Below the pieces are notes generated by a model. That model made no database searches. It saw only the letters and a program-made list of their open reading frames with translations, and was not told the DNA's origin. Made by a program: the position numbers and the translations under genes. A DNA stretch of 52,529 bases from an uncultured Rikenellaceae bacterium (GTDB lineage: Bacteria; Bacteroidota; Bacteroidia; Bacteroidales; Rikenellaceae): the NCBI GenBank assembly GCA_947040435.1, contig CAMRBL010000006.1, forward strand, positions 1-52,529, read 5' to 3'. Of this stretch, positions 8,559 through 19,157 are shown piece after piece (positions within the stretch are counted from its first letter, which is position 1; the number at the start of each line of letters is the position of its first letter).

Positions 8559-9917
8559 CTAACGAAGTGCACTAGCTATCTGTGCACAATATTTATCAAT
8601 ATCACCAGCTCCAAAAGTAACAATTACGTCATTAGAATTCTCTATAACCCACTGAACCAAGCTCTCTTTTTCTACGATTTCACACTTCGAAGTGACTAAA
8701 TTTGCAATCATTTCAGATGCAACGCCTTCGATAGGCAACTCTCGAGCTGGATATATCGGAAGCAATGCAACACGATCTGCTAAAGAGAGAGACCCTGCAA
8801 ACTCTTTATAGAAATCCTGCGTACGACTATACAAGTGTGGCTGAAACACAACAGTTAATCCTCTATCAGGAAACATCTTACGAACAGCACTAATCGCAAC
8901 CTCTAACTCTCTCGGATGGTGAGCATAGTCGTCCATATAGACTCTGCTTGGACTATTTACATAGAACTCAAATCGTCGCTTGATACCGACAAATGACTTC
9001 AATCCTTTTTTCAAAAGCTCATCACTCTCAATTCCAGCAACCCACATCGCAGCAACAGCAGCGATACTATTCTCAACATTGACCCATCCCGGAACTCCTA
9101 ACTCACATCCAACTATCGTTCTATCGGGACATACAATATCATACCTATAACACCCACCATCCATAAGTTCTATGTTTTTTGCATAGAAATCACAAGGGGT
9201 TTCATACGAATATCTATATACAACTATATCTTTATTCGTAATATCAACATCTACTCGATCGTTTAAAATCAATGCTCCACCGCTCTGTATCTGCGAAATA
9301 AATTGAGAAAAAGCAATCTTTACATTCTCATGTGTTCCATATATATCAAGGTGGTCTGCATCCGCAGATGTAACAATTGCTACATTTGGATACAACTGTA
9401 AAAACGAACGATCAAACTCATCTGCTTCAACAGCCAATCTATCGCCACTACCCAAAACCATATTTGATCCAAAATTGACAGAGATACCTCCTAAGAAAGC
9501 ACTACCGCCACCGCCTGCAACATGGTTTAACCACGCTGTCAAACTTGTTACGGAGGTTTTGCCGTGTGTTCCAGCTACAGCCATCACATACTTACCCTTA
9601 GATATAACGCCTAACATATTAGAGCGTTTACGAATCTCAAAACCCTCTCCTTGCAACCAATTGAATTCACTATGATTAGCTGGTATTGCTGGTGTATAGA
9701 CAACCAATGTATTCGCTACATCCTTAAACTCCTCGGGAATCATATCAACACTATCCGCATAATGTACAAGCGCACCCTCACTCTCTAGTGCCTCTGTTAG
9801 GGGTGTTGACGTTTTATCATATCCTGCAACTCTCTTTCCTTCATGTAAAAAATAGCGCGCAATGGCACTCATCCCAATTCCTCCAATACCGAGGAAGTAA
9901 ACATTTTCAAATTTCAT
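8559..9917 (-). CDS. murC: UDP-N-acetylmuramate--L-alanine ligase
   Basis: Adds L-alanine to UDP-MurNAc, the first step of stem peptide assembly, in the cytoplasm with ATP. The N-terminal UDP-binding motif GIGGIGMSAIA is at 10-20 and the ATP loop GTHGKTS at 116-122. Downstream are the Mur ligase central and C-terminal domains (ADEFDRSFL, DADHLDIYG, YMDDYAHHPRE). The 452-residue length is normal. It is followed 44 bp later by ftsQ. The assignment is secure; MurC is told from Mpl by its position in dcw and the absence of the longer Mpl-type C-terminus. Confidence 0.97.
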   Translation of the reverse strand: MKFENVYFLGIGGIGMSAIARYFLHEGKRVAGYDKTSTPLTEALESEGALVHYADSVDMIPEEFKDVANTLVVYTPAIPANHSEFNWLQGEGFEIRKRSNMLGVISKGKYVMAVAGTHGKTSVTSLTAWLNHVAGGGGSAFLGGISVNFGSNMVLGSGDRLAVEADEFDRSFLQLYPNVAIVTSADADHLDIYGTHENVKIAFSQFISQIQSGGALILNDRVDVDITNKDIVVYRYSYETPCDFYAKNIELMDGGCYRYDIVCPDRTIVGCELGVPGWVNVENSIAAVAAMWVAGIESDELLKKGLKSFVGIKRRFEFYVNSPSRVYMDDYAHHPRELEVAISAVRKMFPDRGLTVVFQPHLYSRTQDFYKEFAGSLSLADRVALLPIYPARELPIEGVASEMIANLVTSKCEIVEKESLVQWVIENSNDVIVTFGAGDIDKYCAQIASALR

Positions 9918-9945
9918 CTTATGGACTATTTAAAACTTACCTATT

Positions 9946-11064
9946 CTACTTTATTATATCTAATATCCGATCTACTACCCTATCCGCAGAGTCTACGATT
10001 GCCAATTTATGTATATTACTTGATAACTCTAGACATCTTTCGCTATCTTGTAACAGCCTAAATACAACATCAAAAGCCTCTCTCTCTGCTCTACTATCTT
10101 CTATCATCTCTGCAGCACCTTTATCAACTAGTGCTTGAGCATTTTTTGTCTGATGATCCTCCGCCACATTGGGAGATGGAACGAAAAGGGTCGGTTTGCC
10201 AACCAAACACAGTTCTGAAACAGTACACGCTCCAGAGCGTGCGATAACAATATCAGAGACAGAATATGCGTAATCCATCCTATCAATAAAAGAGTTATAC
10301 CAAATACCATCATTTGAGTGCAGGGACATAAATCCACTAATATCAGAGTAATAATACCTCCCCGTCTGCCAAATAACCTCTACATCTCCTTTTAAACGAC
10401 CCTCTTCAATAGCCCTCTTCATCATATTATTCAAGGTTCTTGTACCTAAACTTCCTCCAACAATAAGTATAATAGGCTTATCTCCTCTAAGACCAAAATA
10501 GTTCAACCCCTCAGACCTCAATCCAGAGACATCACTAAAATTACCTCTCAACGGATTTCCCGTCATTGTGAGACGAGAAGAGTCGAAAAATTTATCCATA
10601 CCATCATATGCAACACAAATTGCACTTGCACGTCGTGCCAACAACTTATTTGTTACGCCTGCATATGAATTCTGCTCCTGTATTACTGTCGGAACACCTA
10701 AACTCTGAGCTGCAAAAAGTACTGGTGCACTAGCATAGCCACCGAAACCAACTACAATATCAGCACCAAACTCCCTAATTATATCTTTGGCGCCCTTAAT
10801 ACTACGATACAGTTTTAAAGGTAGAGCCAAATTATGTAGTATATCTTTAGGAGATAGAGAGCGTTTCAATCCTGAGATTGTCAACCCTATAATATTATAC
10901 CCTAAGGCAGGAATCCTATCCATCTCCATCTTGCCTTCTGCTCCAACAAAAAGTATCTCAACGCCTCCTCCAAGACGATTAATCAAAGCCTCTGCAACTG
11001 AAACAGCAGGGTAAATATGTCCTCCTGTTCCACCTCCACTTAATATTACCTTATATTTTTTCAT
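9946..11064 (-). CDS. murG: UDP-GlcNAc:lipid I GlcNAc transferase MurG
   Basis: Transfers GlcNAc from UDP-GlcNAc onto lipid I to give lipid II on the inner face of the cytoplasmic membrane. It is a GT28-family enzyme of 372 residues. The glycine-rich loop GGGTGGHIYPA is at 10-20. GFGGYASAPVL and IQEQNSYAGVTNK follow, then the second-domain motifs VGGSLGTRTLN and ARSGACTVSEL, the latter binding UDP-GlcNAc. It lies between ftsW and murC in the operon, as in other Bacteroidota, so precursor synthesis and its flipping and polymerisation are encoded side by side. Confidence 0.97.
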   Translation of the reverse strand: MKKYKVILSGGGTGGHIYPAVSVAEALINRLGGGVEILFVGAEGKMEMDRIPALGYNIIGLTISGLKRSLSPKDILHNLALPLKLYRSIKGAKDIIREFGADIVVGFGGYASAPVLFAAQSLGVPTVIQEQNSYAGVTNKLLARRASAICVAYDGMDKFFDSSRLTMTGNPLRGNFSDVSGLRSEGLNYFGLRGDKPIILIVGGSLGTRTLNNMMKRAIEEGRLKGDVEVIWQTGRYYYSDISGFMSLHSNDGIWYNSFIDRMDYAYSVSDIVIARSGACTVSELCLVGKPTLFVPSPNVAEDHQTKNAQALVDKGAAEMIEDSRAEREAFDVVFRLLQDSERCLELSSNIHKLAIVDSADRVVDRILDIIK

Positions 11065-11137
11065 ATCTAGTGATATTCAATTAAACTAATAGACGTAAAA
11101 TGAAAAACCCTTTTTTATACTCTACTTATTACAATTA

Positions 11138-12382
11138 CTACGCACGAGATTTATCAATAGTATCCTCCTGCACCTGCCTACTAATACCCATTATCATCCC
11201 CAATGCCAACGAGGTGAAAAATAACGATGAACCTCCAAGGCTTATAATAGGTAGTGTCTGACCCGTAACTGGGCCTAGACCAACTGACACGGCCATATTC
11301 ACAAGTGCCTGAATAACGATCATCAAAGAGAGACCTAACACTAATAGACTCGGAAATGCCATTCCACACCGAGTGAAAATCAAAATCGCACGATAAAACA
11401 ACCATAAATATAGTCCCAAACAGATCACTGCTCCGATTAGTCCATACTCCTCAACAATAAAGGCATAAGCAAAATCAGAATAAGAGTGAGGCAAATTTGC
11501 CCTCTGAGTACTTTGTCCTGGACCCTTGCCAAAGAGCCCTCCCGTAGATACTGCGATACGTGCCTGCTCTTTCTGTAACTCATCACCACCCTTTTCTCCA
11601 TCATCATAGAAAGGGAGAAAAGATGTGAGCCTATTGAGCCATGTATCAACACGTCCAATATCAAAAGCCTTCATCACTGAGAATGAAAATATTACAAACA
11701 TTAAAGCTAAACCCAACAATCGTGCTAATTCTCTAACACGAACCCTACCAAGATATAACATTATCAAACAACTCAAAAACGTAATTCCTGAAGTCGATAG
11801 ATTAGAAGGGAAAATTAATCCACAAGAGATAATGACAGGACCTAAAATAGGTAGCGTGTTCTTTAATAGGATATCCTTAAATTTTGCAAAATCTTTACGA
11901 CCTCCAATTATATAAGACAACCGTGGGATCAACTCCATCTTGGCTATATCATTTTGACGATTGGCCAATCTACTCGCCAATATCAGAACCAAGGTTACTC
12001 GCATGAGATCAGAAGGTTGGAAGGTCATAGAGGTACCTGGAATCGGTAACCACCTCGAAGCATCATTGAGACTAACCCCAATAAAGAAGGTAGCTAACAT
12101 ACATAACAATGAGATAACATAGCCAATAGATGCCAATTTTGCATACCACTGGTAGTTGATTAAATGAACTACCAAAACTATGATAAAGCTAACAACTAAA
12201 ATGGCAGCCTGCTTTGCAACATAATACAGTGTATTACCATCTAAAATCCTATAAGCCATAGACGCAGTAGAGGAGTAGATAACCAACAAAGAGATGGCAG
12301 CTAATCCAGCAAAAACAACCCACAGTGTAGGATCCCCACCTAAACGTAGGCGTTTATAAATATCATCAAATTTACCCTCCAT
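11138..12382 (-). CDS. ftsW: FtsW, SEDS-family septal peptidoglycan glycosyltransferase
   Basis: A 414-residue polytopic membrane protein of the SEDS family that polymerises lipid II at the septum together with its partner FtsI. Long hydrophobic segments alternate through the chain. Family landmarks are WLPIPGTSMTFQPSDLMRV, the extracellular region GLFGKGPGQSTQRANLPHS with its conserved Gly-Lys-Gly-Pro, and the C-terminal LPIISLGGSSL. An about 30-residue cytoplasmic insertion (RLSYIIGGRKDFAKFKDILL) separates two central spans. It follows murD by 16 bp; the 73-bp gap to murG contains no gene. FtsW is preferred over RodA because of its place in the dcw cluster. Confidence 0.95.
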   Translation of the reverse strand: MEGKFDDIYKRLRLGGDPTLWVVFAGLAAISLLVIYSSTASMAYRILDGNTLYYVAKQAAILVVSFIIVLVVHLINYQWYAKLASIGYVISLLCMLATFFIGVSLNDASRWLPIPGTSMTFQPSDLMRVTLVLILASRLANRQNDIAKMELIPRLSYIIGGRKDFAKFKDILLKNTLPILGPVIISCGLIFPSNLSTSGITFLSCLIMLYLGRVRVRELARLLGLALMFVIFSFSVMKAFDIGRVDTWLNRLTSFLPFYDDGEKGGDELQKEQARIAVSTGGLFGKGPGQSTQRANLPHSYSDFAYAFIVEEYGLIGAVICLGLYLWLFYRAILIFTRCGMAFPSLLVLGLSLMIVIQALVNMAVSVGLGPVTGQTLPIISLGGSSLFFTSLALGMIMGISRQVQEDTIDKSRA

Positions 12383-12398
12383 AGAACTCCTATATTAT

Positions 12399-13736
12399 CT
12401 AAATGTTTTTTCTAATCCACTCCTTAAATTGTGTCCCTCTATCCTCATAGCTCTTAAAGAGATCAAAACTAGCACAAGCTGGAGAGAGCAATACAACATC
12501 TCCTGAAACCGATAGAGATCGAGCCTCCTCCATTGCACCATCTAAGTCTTTTGTATCTTTTATTACTGGAGCAATACCTGCAAAATCACTTAACAACTTC
12601 TCATTATCTATCCCCATACAGATCAAAACCTTTACCTTATCCCTAACTAAAGGGTAGAGAGAAGTGTAGTCATTCCCTTTATCAACTCCTCCTGCTATCC
12701 AAACAACTGGCTTTGTAGCACTCTCTAGCGCATACCACACTGAATCGACATTCGTAGCCTTTGAATCATTAATATACTCTACTCCATCTAGAACACCAGC
12801 ACTCTCTAGTCGATGCTCAACTCCAGTAAAACGCTTTAGTGTGTTAATTATCGATGTAGCATCAACTCCTGCTGACATAGCCGACAAAGATGCTGCCATA
12901 GCATTATACATATTGTGTATCCCCTTAGTATGTAGAGAAGCCGAATCACAGATCATCTCCATACCATCCGAACGACATACAATATCCTCTCCAACGATAG
13001 ATCCTCCAACCTCAAAGACTCTCTTCACCGAAAAAGGCAACATATCGCTACTGATCTCATATCTATTAAGCTCCTCAAGAATAGTACTATCATCGGCACA
13101 ATAGATGAAACTATCACCGATTCCTTGATTACGAATGATTCGCATCTTACTATCTATATAGTTATGCATCTTATAGTCGTAGCGATCCAAATGGTCTGGA
13201 GTAATATTCATTAATAGCGCAATGTCTGCCCTAAAGTCAAACATTCCATCTAATTGAAAACTACTTAACTCTAACACATACCAATCATAATTGCGTGTAG
13301 CAACAGAGTAAGCAAAGCTCTCTCCAATATTACCTCCAACTCCAACGTTGTATCCAGCATCTTTCAACATCTGATATACAAGAGTTGTTGTCGTTGTTTT
13401 GCCATTAGACCCCGTTATGCATACTGTTTTAGCCTGCGTATATCTTGACGCAAACTCAATCTCCGAAATAATAGGAATACCTAAACTCCTCGCTGCAACA
13501 ACGATTGGAACACTATCTGGAATCCCCGGACTCTTAACAATCTCATCTGCCGAGAGAATTAACTCTTCTGTATGTTGACCCTCTTCATATAGAATATCCC
13601 AATCCGCTAGTCTTGATCGATACTCCTCAGGTATAGTTCCTATATCTGAGACAAATACATCAAGATTTTTTACTTTAGCTAATACCGCAGATCCACACCC
13701 ACTCTCTTCTCCACCTAAAACAACTAATCTTTTCAT
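12399..13736 (-). CDS. murD: UDP-N-acetylmuramoylalanine--D-glutamate ligase
   Basis: Adds D-glutamate to UDP-MurNAc-L-Ala in the cytoplasm with ATP. The ATP loop GSNGKTTTTT starts at 109, LMNITPDHLDRYD is the central metal/substrate motif, and YINDSKATNVDSVWYAL the C-terminal-domain motif with the conserved Asn-Asp-Ser-Lys. WIAGGVDKGNDY and LLSPACASFDLF complete the family pattern. At 445 residues the length is normal. The gene starts 4 bp after mraY and ends 16 bp before ftsW, consistent with translational coupling in the operon. Confidence 0.97.
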   Translation of the reverse strand: MKRLVVLGGEESGCGSAVLAKVKNLDVFVSDIGTIPEEYRSRLADWDILYEEGQHTEELILSADEIVKSPGIPDSVPIVVAARSLGIPIISEIEFASRYTQAKTVCITGSNGKTTTTTLVYQMLKDAGYNVGVGGNIGESFAYSVATRNYDWYVLELSSFQLDGMFDFRADIALLMNITPDHLDRYDYKMHNYIDSKMRIIRNQGIGDSFIYCADDSTILEELNRYEISSDMLPFSVKRVFEVGGSIVGEDIVCRSDGMEMICDSASLHTKGIHNMYNAMAASLSAMSAGVDATSIINTLKRFTGVEHRLESAGVLDGVEYINDSKATNVDSVWYALESATKPVVWIAGGVDKGNDYTSLYPLVRDKVKVLICMGIDNEKLLSDFAGIAPVIKDTKDLDGAMEEARSLSVSGDVVLLSPACASFDLFKSYEDRGTQFKEWIRKNI

Positions 13737-13740
13737 TTTT

Positions 13741-14988
13741 TTATCTAATTTTCAATGTTATCAATGTCAATGCCGCCAACAACAACTGCACAATCCAGAA
13801 TCTAACAACAATCTTTGACTCTGGAAAACCTTTTTTCTGATAGTGATGATGTAACGGTGACATAAGTAGAAGCCGTTTCCCCTCTCCACTACGAATCCTT
13901 GTGTATTTAAAATATCCAACTTGGAGGAGCACAGACAAATTCTCAATAAGAAAAACTCCACACAGAAGTGGTAATAGCAACTCTTTTCTTATTAAAAGAG
14001 CAAAAACAGCTATCATTCCACCAATAGCTAAACTACCAGTATCTCCCATAAATACTTGAGCAGGGTAGCAATTATACCACAAAAAACCAAATAGAGCTCC
14101 TGCAAATGCACCTGCAAATACAACTAACTCTCCAGTATTAGGAATATACATGATATTTAAATAATCCGCCTGTATGATATTTCCTGAGAGATATGCAAAG
14201 ATACCCAACACAACAACAATAAAGGCAGAGACCCCAGTGGCGAGTCCATCTAATCCATCAGAAAGGTTTGCCCCATTAGATACCGCAGTGATAATAAATG
14301 TCGCTGCGAATATATATATTATCCATGTCAAAACATCGTGATACTTCTGACTTGTTGGCACTAACCACGAGTAGTCAAACTCATTATTTTTCACAAATGG
14401 AATCGTTGTTCGAGTAGTTTTATCCGCAACCTCAACATACACATTACGCTTGCTCTCACCATTTACAGAGCTCTGACTTGTTGCATCCTCAATAGAATTA
14501 ACAACAACTCTATCTTTTACTACAATATCTTGGCTAAAACACATTACAGTCCCGACAATGATACCAAGTCCAACTTGTCCCACAATCTTAAACCTACCTT
14601 TAAGTCCATCTTTATTCTTTCTGAAAACCTTTATGTAGTCATCCAAAAAACCAATAAAACCTAACCATACAGTAGCAACTAACATCAATTGAACATATAC
14701 GTTTGTTAGATTACATAACAAAAGTGTAGGGATCAATATCGAAGCAAGAATAATGAGACCCCCCATTGTAGGTGTTCCTCTCTTTTGCATCTGTCCTTCA
14801 AGACCGAGATTACGTACATCCTCCCCAACTTGTTTACGTCGAAGATAAGTGATCACCTTGCGCCCAAATATTATTCCAATAAGCAGCGCCAATACTGTTG
14901 ATGCAACAGCCCTAAAAGATAGAGACTGAAACATACCTGCTCCAGGAATATCAAAAATATTATCTAAATAGTCAAATAAATGATACAT
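13741..14988 (-). CDS. mraY: Phospho-N-acetylmuramoyl-pentapeptide transferase MraY
   Basis: Integral membrane enzyme that joins phospho-MurNAc-pentapeptide to undecaprenyl phosphate, making lipid I. The ATG at 14988 was chosen because [20 protein letters not shown] matches the usual N-terminus of Bacteroidota MraY; an upstream in-frame TTG at 15042 would add 18 residues from AT-rich non-coding-looking sequence. Motifs seen are [18 protein letters not shown] (catalytic Asp pair), [22 protein letters not shown] and [11 protein letters not shown] hydrophilic insertion of about 50 residues before FDYSW, also known from relatives, separates two membrane segments. The length is 415 residues. Confidence 0.96.
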   Translation of the reverse strand: MYHLFDYLDNIFDIPGAGMFQSLSFRAVASTVLALLIGIIFGRKVITYLRRKQVGEDVRNLGLEGQMQKRGTPTMGGLIILASILIPTLLLCNLTNVYVQLMLVATVWLGFIGFLDDYIKVFRKNKDGLKGRFKIVGQVGLGIIVGTVMCFSQDIVVKDRVVVNSIEDATSQSSVNGESKRNVYVEVADKTTRTTIPFVKNNEFDYSWLVPTSQKYHDVLTWIIYIFAATFIITAVSNGANLSDGLDGLATGVSAFIVVVLGIFAYLSGNIIQADYLNIMYIPNTGELVVFAGAFAGALFGFLWYNCYPAQVFMGDTGSLAIGGMIAVFALLIRKELLLPLLCGVFLIENLSVLLQVGYFKYTRIRSGEGKRLLLMSPLHHHYQKKGFPESKIVVRFWIVQLLLAALTLITLKIR

Positions 14989-15050
14989 TTGTTTTATTTT
15001 TTTTAAAATTATTAAACTACCACGAAACTCAATACGAGGCAATAATTAAT

Positions 15051-16508
15051 CTACTTTTTTGCAATTTCAAATGAGTTTAAAAGCTCCTCCTTATCATCAA
15101 AATGGTGCTTCACACCCTGAATATCTTGATATGTCTCATGTCCCTTGCCTGCTACAAGGATAATATCACCACTTCCTGCCATCATTACAGCACTCTTTAT
15201 AGCCTCGCGTCTATCTGAAATTACAAGGTATTTAGATCTAGGATCTAATCCCACTCTCATCTGAGTCAATATATCATCGGGCTTCTCAAATCGAGGATTA
15301 TCCGAAGTGAGTATTGCCAAATCACTATCCGCCGCCGCTATACGAGCCATTTTAGGTCTCTTTGTTGAATCCCTATCTCCACCACAACCAACAACTACAA
15401 AGAGCTTTTGATCAAGGTTTCTTATCTCATTTATTGTCGAGATCACATTCTCTAATGCATCTGGAGTATGTGCATAATCGACTATTGCAGTGAGCCCACT
15501 CTCCGAACGAACATACTCAAATCGTCCCGTTACTGAGCGTAAACCACTCATCGCACACAAAACTTCTCCCTTATCAGCTCCAAGTAAGATAGCTGTACCA
15601 TAAACAGACAGAAGATTATAAGCATTAAAACGCCCCAAGAAACTAACCCACAACTCAACGGAATCAATACTCAACAACATCCCATCAAACAACATCTCTG
15701 AAATTTTACACCTAAAATCTACAACACTTTGAAGCGAATATTTATACACATCTGCAACGCAGTTCTGAACCATAACTCCTCCATTTTTATCGTCTGCATT
15801 CACAAGAGCAAAAGATCCCTTAGGAAGAGTATCAAAAAACATCTTCTTTGCTCTTATATACTCTGCAAAAGTTTTATGGTAATCTAGATGATCGTGTGTA
15901 ATGTTAGAAAATACTCCTCCTACAAACTCTAATCCACTAATCCTTCCCTGAACAATACTATGAGAACTAACCTCCATAAAACAGTACTCACACCCAACAT
16001 CTACCATCTCTGATAAAAGTTTATTCAGCGACAGCGCATCTGGTGTTGTATGAGTTGACTCAACATCTTGATCGTGAATACGATAAATCACAGTAGAGAT
16101 AAGACCTACCTTATATCCCAACATCTTGAATAGATCATACAGTAGGGTTGCTGTCGTTGTTTTGCCATTAGTACCAGTGATTCCAACTAATTTGAGACGA
16201 CGACTAGGTGAACCATAAAAATTATTAGCTAAAAGCCCCAAAGTAATATTACTATCCGCAACGCATATATAAGTGACTCCATCAACAAGGTCATGCGGTA
16301 GTACCTCACATAGAATTACAGTAGCGCCTCTTGCAATAGAACCAGAAATGTATTGATGACCATCAACACTACCCCCTTCTATTGCAACAAACATACTATT
16401 AGCCTGCACCTTACGTGAATCAAACTCTATCGACTCTATCTCTCTATCATCAATATCTCCCACAGTAGATGTGTAACAGATACCATTTATAAGCTCATTT
16501 AACTTCAT
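15051..16508 (-). CDS. murE: UDP-MurNAc-tripeptide synthetase MurE
   Basis: Adds the third stem-peptide residue to UDP-MurNAc-L-Ala-D-Glu using ATP. The ATP loop GTNGKTTTA begins at 112. SNITHDHLDYH carries the metal-binding region with the carbamylated-lysine segment downstream (about 220), and VDYAHTPDALENV opens the C-terminal domain. DNPR at 403-406 is the signature of enzymes specific for meso-diaminopimelate, so this organism should have DAP-type peptidoglycan. It has 485 residues and starts 11 bp after ftsI. The substrate specificity is inferred from that motif. Confidence 0.97.
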   Translation of the reverse strand: MKLNELINGICYTSTVGDIDDREIESIEFDSRKVQANSMFVAIEGGSVDGHQYISGSIARGATVILCEVLPHDLVDGVTYICVADSNITLGLLANNFYGSPSRRLKLVGITGTNGKTTTATLLYDLFKMLGYKVGLISTVIYRIHDQDVESTHTTPDALSLNKLLSEMVDVGCEYCFMEVSSHSIVQGRISGLEFVGGVFSNITHDHLDYHKTFAEYIRAKKMFFDTLPKGSFALVNADDKNGGVMVQNCVADVYKYSLQSVVDFRCKISEMLFDGMLLSIDSVELWVSFLGRFNAYNLLSVYGTAILLGADKGEVLCAMSGLRSVTGRFEYVRSESGLTAIVDYAHTPDALENVISTINEIRNLDQKLFVVVGCGGDRDSTKRPKMARIAAADSDLAILTSDNPRFEKPDDILTQMRVGLDPRSKYLVISDRREAIKSAVMMAGSGDIILVAGKGHETYQDIQGVKHHFDDKEELLNSFEIAKK

Positions 16509-16519
16509 AATATTTTAAT

Positions 16520-18676
16520 TTACATCACTAACTTTATATTTATTAACGCTCCCCTATTAAATTGACTTCCTGGCTTTAATGACTGAGTCAAAACTCTGCC
16601 CTTATTCGTAAATGCAACTTTCAAACCAGACTTCTCCAATAGGTACATAGACTCCTTTAGCCCCATCCCTACAACATTAGGAACAATACCCTCTCTAATC
16701 TCAACCTTCTCTAGATCAATCTCTCCACGATCATCAATCGCAGTAGAAACCCAACCATTCTCCCTCCTTATTCCTTCAATATCACACGACAATTTATTCG
16801 CACTATACCCCAACTCTTCAGCATAACCACCCTTAACTGCTCTTAGCGTAGAATCCGTAACAACCTTATGGTTAATTTCACTGCGCTCTAAACTGTGATC
16901 TGACATATAAACTCGATCTGAAATTGCCCTGAAAACAGGCCCCGAAAGAGAACTTCCATAATAATTTATATTTGAAGAGGTCTTTACCGAAACAATACAC
17001 GTGTACTTCGGATTGTCCGCAGGAAAGTAGCCAACTAGTGTCGCTAAATAGTGCCTACGTCCATACTTATCAAAATAACCTCTATTTCCTTGTGCTATCT
17101 GCGCAGTTCCAGTCTTTGCTGCAACCGTATAATACGGACTCTTCAAAATGCGACCAGTTCCTCCCAAAACAACATCCTTCAAACAATCTTGAACCTTGAT
17201 CAGTGTCTCCTTCGTACATATTTTAGGATTTATTACCTCAGTTGGAAATGACCGTATAACTTGACCATACTCACGCAACTCCTTTACCAATAAAGGACGT
17301 ACCATCTTCCCTCCATTGGCAACAGCATTGTAGAGTGATAGCGTATGAATTTGTGAAGTCTCCAATGCATAACCAAACGACATCCTAATAAGTGTTGTGC
17401 CATCCCACCACCTTTCGCCAGGACGTTTTACTGTAGGCCTACCCTCTCCTCTAATAGAAATCCCAATTGGCCTATCAAAGCCTAACTTAGAGATATTATC
17501 TACAAATCTACCCGGATTATCGGCATAATGATCATGAACTGCCTTCGCAAATCCAATATTGGATGAGACTCTGAAAATATCCCTCAAGGTTATCTCTCCC
17601 TCAGGATGTGTATCTACAACCTTTACTTTGCCAACAACACTCTCTCCTCCATCGGCATCATAAACATCATCTAAACTAGCCTTTGCATCATCTAGTAGAG
17701 TTATGAGCGTTGCCAACTTAAATGTAGACCCTGGCTCCATACAACGACCAATAGCATAGTTATAATCCTCAACAAAGACGCCTTTCGATTTCCTTGTCAA
17801 ATTTGACATTACCCTTACCTCTCCTGTCTCAACCTCCATCAAAATCACAGAACCCCAATCAGCTCCACCAATATCCAATTGTCTCTTCAGAGCACTCTCC
17901 GCAACATCTTGCATATCAATATCAATAGTCGTAACAACATCAATACCATTGATAGGTTCAATATTCGAAATGTCATCTACGGGGACTTTAAAACTACCCG
18001 AAATCTTCTTCTTCATTACAACTCCATCTGTTCCTCGCAACTGCTGGTCAAAAGCTCCCTCTATTCCAACCTTAACTCCACTCGCATTTACACTACCAAT
18101 AGTCCTACTCGCAAGTGACCCATGTGGGCGGATACGCTTATTTATATGCTCAACGATTAGACCACTCTTATTTACTCCATCTTTAAATAATGGAAACTTC
18201 TTTAATTTGGCTAACTCTAAAAAATCAATCCTACGGGGTGAGATTAATTTATAGCGATTTGTCCTATTCTCTCTATCTGCATTAGCTTCTTTACGCAACG
18301 AAACCAAAAAAGATTTATAACTACTTGATGATTTATCCCCAAACAGAGCAGATAAACTACGTGATAGACCATCAACCTCGGCATAAAACAGATCATCCTC
18401 AAGTCCCATAGCACCAAAGTCCATACGAATTTGATATATAGGCGTAGAGGTAGCTAATAGCCGACCATCAACTGCAAGAATGTCACCACGCTCTGCTTTC
18501 AAAGAGACGCGTTGGTATGTTATCTTCTTGGCCTGCTTATGTAACTCTGCTGACCGTGGACCATACTGCCAATGACATATCATCAAAATTATGCCAATAC
18601 CAAACAGTAAGAATAGTATATACACCACTCTAACTCTAAATAAAATATCATCCTTTATGTCATTTGCTTTTTTCAT
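16520..18676 (-). CDS. ftsI: FtsI-type class B penicillin-binding protein with a PASTA domain
   Basis: Septal transpeptidase that cross-links peptidoglycan and partners FtsW. There is one membrane anchor at about 17-37, then a class B N-terminal module starting near VSLKAERGDILAVDGRLLA. The transpeptidase motifs are all present: STFK at 317-320 with catalytic Ser317, SSN at 371-373, and KTG at 521-523. A single C-terminal PASTA domain (about 655-718: VPNVVGMGLKESMYLLEKSG) extends the protein to 718 residues, a feature shared with Spo VD-like and Bacteroidota FtsI. It follows ftsL by 9 bp and precedes murE by 11 bp. Confidence 0.96.
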   Translation of the reverse strand: MKKANDIKDDILFRVRVVYILFLLFGIGIILMICHWQYGPRSAELHKQAKKITYQRVSLKAERGDILAVDGRLLATSTPIYQIRMDFGAMGLEDDLFYAEVDGLSRSLSALFGDKSSSSYKSFLVSLRKEANADRENRTNRYKLISPRRIDFLELAKLKKFPLFKDGVNKSGLIVEHINKRIRPHGSLASRTIGSVNASGVKVGIEGAFDQQLRGTDGVVMKKKISGSFKVPVDDISNIEPINGIDVVTTIDIDMQDVAESALKRQLDIGGADWGSVILMEVETGEVRVMSNLTRKSKGVFVEDYNYAIGRCMEPGSTFKLATLITLLDDAKASLDDVYDADGGESVVGKVKVVDTHPEGEITLRDIFRVSSNIGFAKAVHDHYADNPGRFVDNISKLGFDRPIGISIRGEGRPTVKRPGERWWDGTTLIRMSFGYALETSQIHTLSLYNAVANGGKMVRPLLVKELREYGQVIRSFPTEVINPKICTKETLIKVQDCLKDVVLGGTGRILKSPYYTVAAKTGTAQIAQGNRGYFDKYGRRHYLATLVGYFPADNPKYTCIVSVKTSSNINYYGSSLSGPVFRAISDRVYMSDHSLERSEINHKVVTDSTLRAVKGGYAEELGYSANKLSCDIEGIRRENGWVSTAIDDRGEIDLEKVEIREGIVPNVVGMGLKESMYLLEKSGLKVAFTNKGRVLTQSLKPGSQFNRGALINIKLVM

Positions 18677-18685
18677 CGACTAGAA

Positions 18686-19144
18686 TTACTTAGTGATAAC
18701 AATATTGGGAGTCAATGACTCCTCTAACTTACTTCCTCTATCTTGTAACTCCTTGATAATATTACTATGACGAGTGGCATGCATTCGATAGGACGATATA
18801 GTCAAAGACTTGGATCGAAGATCCTTAATCTCCCTTGTTAGTCGTGAATGCTCCCGATATAACTCCTGAACACTGAAAATATGAGTAATGTATAATAATG
18901 CAAGAACTAACAGAAATACAACATAGGGATAGTGCTTAGTTACTTCCGATTTAGATAAAACATCTCCCGAAAGAATACTCTGTGTCCAGAGTATAAACTT
19001 ATGCAAAAAACCACCTCTAACCGCTCGCTCTTCTGACTCTGGGACATGATCTTCTTGAACAGAAGGGTCTACCTCTTGCTCAACTTCGACAGATTCACTA
19101 TCTTGAACCGTCTCTCCTTTTCTAAAAAAAGATCTACCCAACAT
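18686..19144 (-). CDS. ftsL: FtsL-like divisome protein
   Basis: A small bitopic protein with a long acidic cytoplasmic N-terminus, one membrane span (YPYVVFLLVLALLYITHIF) and an extracytoplasmic coiled coil (VQELYREHSRLTREIKDLRS), which is FtsL topology. It should form the FtsQLB complex that activates FtsWI. The ATG at 19144 begins 13 nt after the rsmH stop codon and gives 152 residues. A GTG at 19189 would give 167 residues and overlap rsmH by 32 nt; the ATG is preferred but the choice is not certain. Sequence identity in this family is low, so the call rests on topology and on the position between rsmH and ftsI. Confidence 0.82.
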   Translation of the reverse strand: MLGRSFFRKGETVQDSESVEVEQEVDPSVQEDHVPESEERAVRGGFLHKFILWTQSILSGDVLSKSEVTKHYPYVVFLLVLALLYITHIFSVQELYREHSRLTREIKDLRSKSLTISSYRMHATRHSNIIKELQDRGSKLEESLTPNIVITK

Positions 19145-19157
19145 ACATTTAATCGCT

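Noticed and set aside
14989-15042. Extended MraY N-terminus from a TTG at 15042
   Set aside because: The extra 18 residues come from AT-rich sequence and do not match the family, while the ATG at 14988 gives the expected start.
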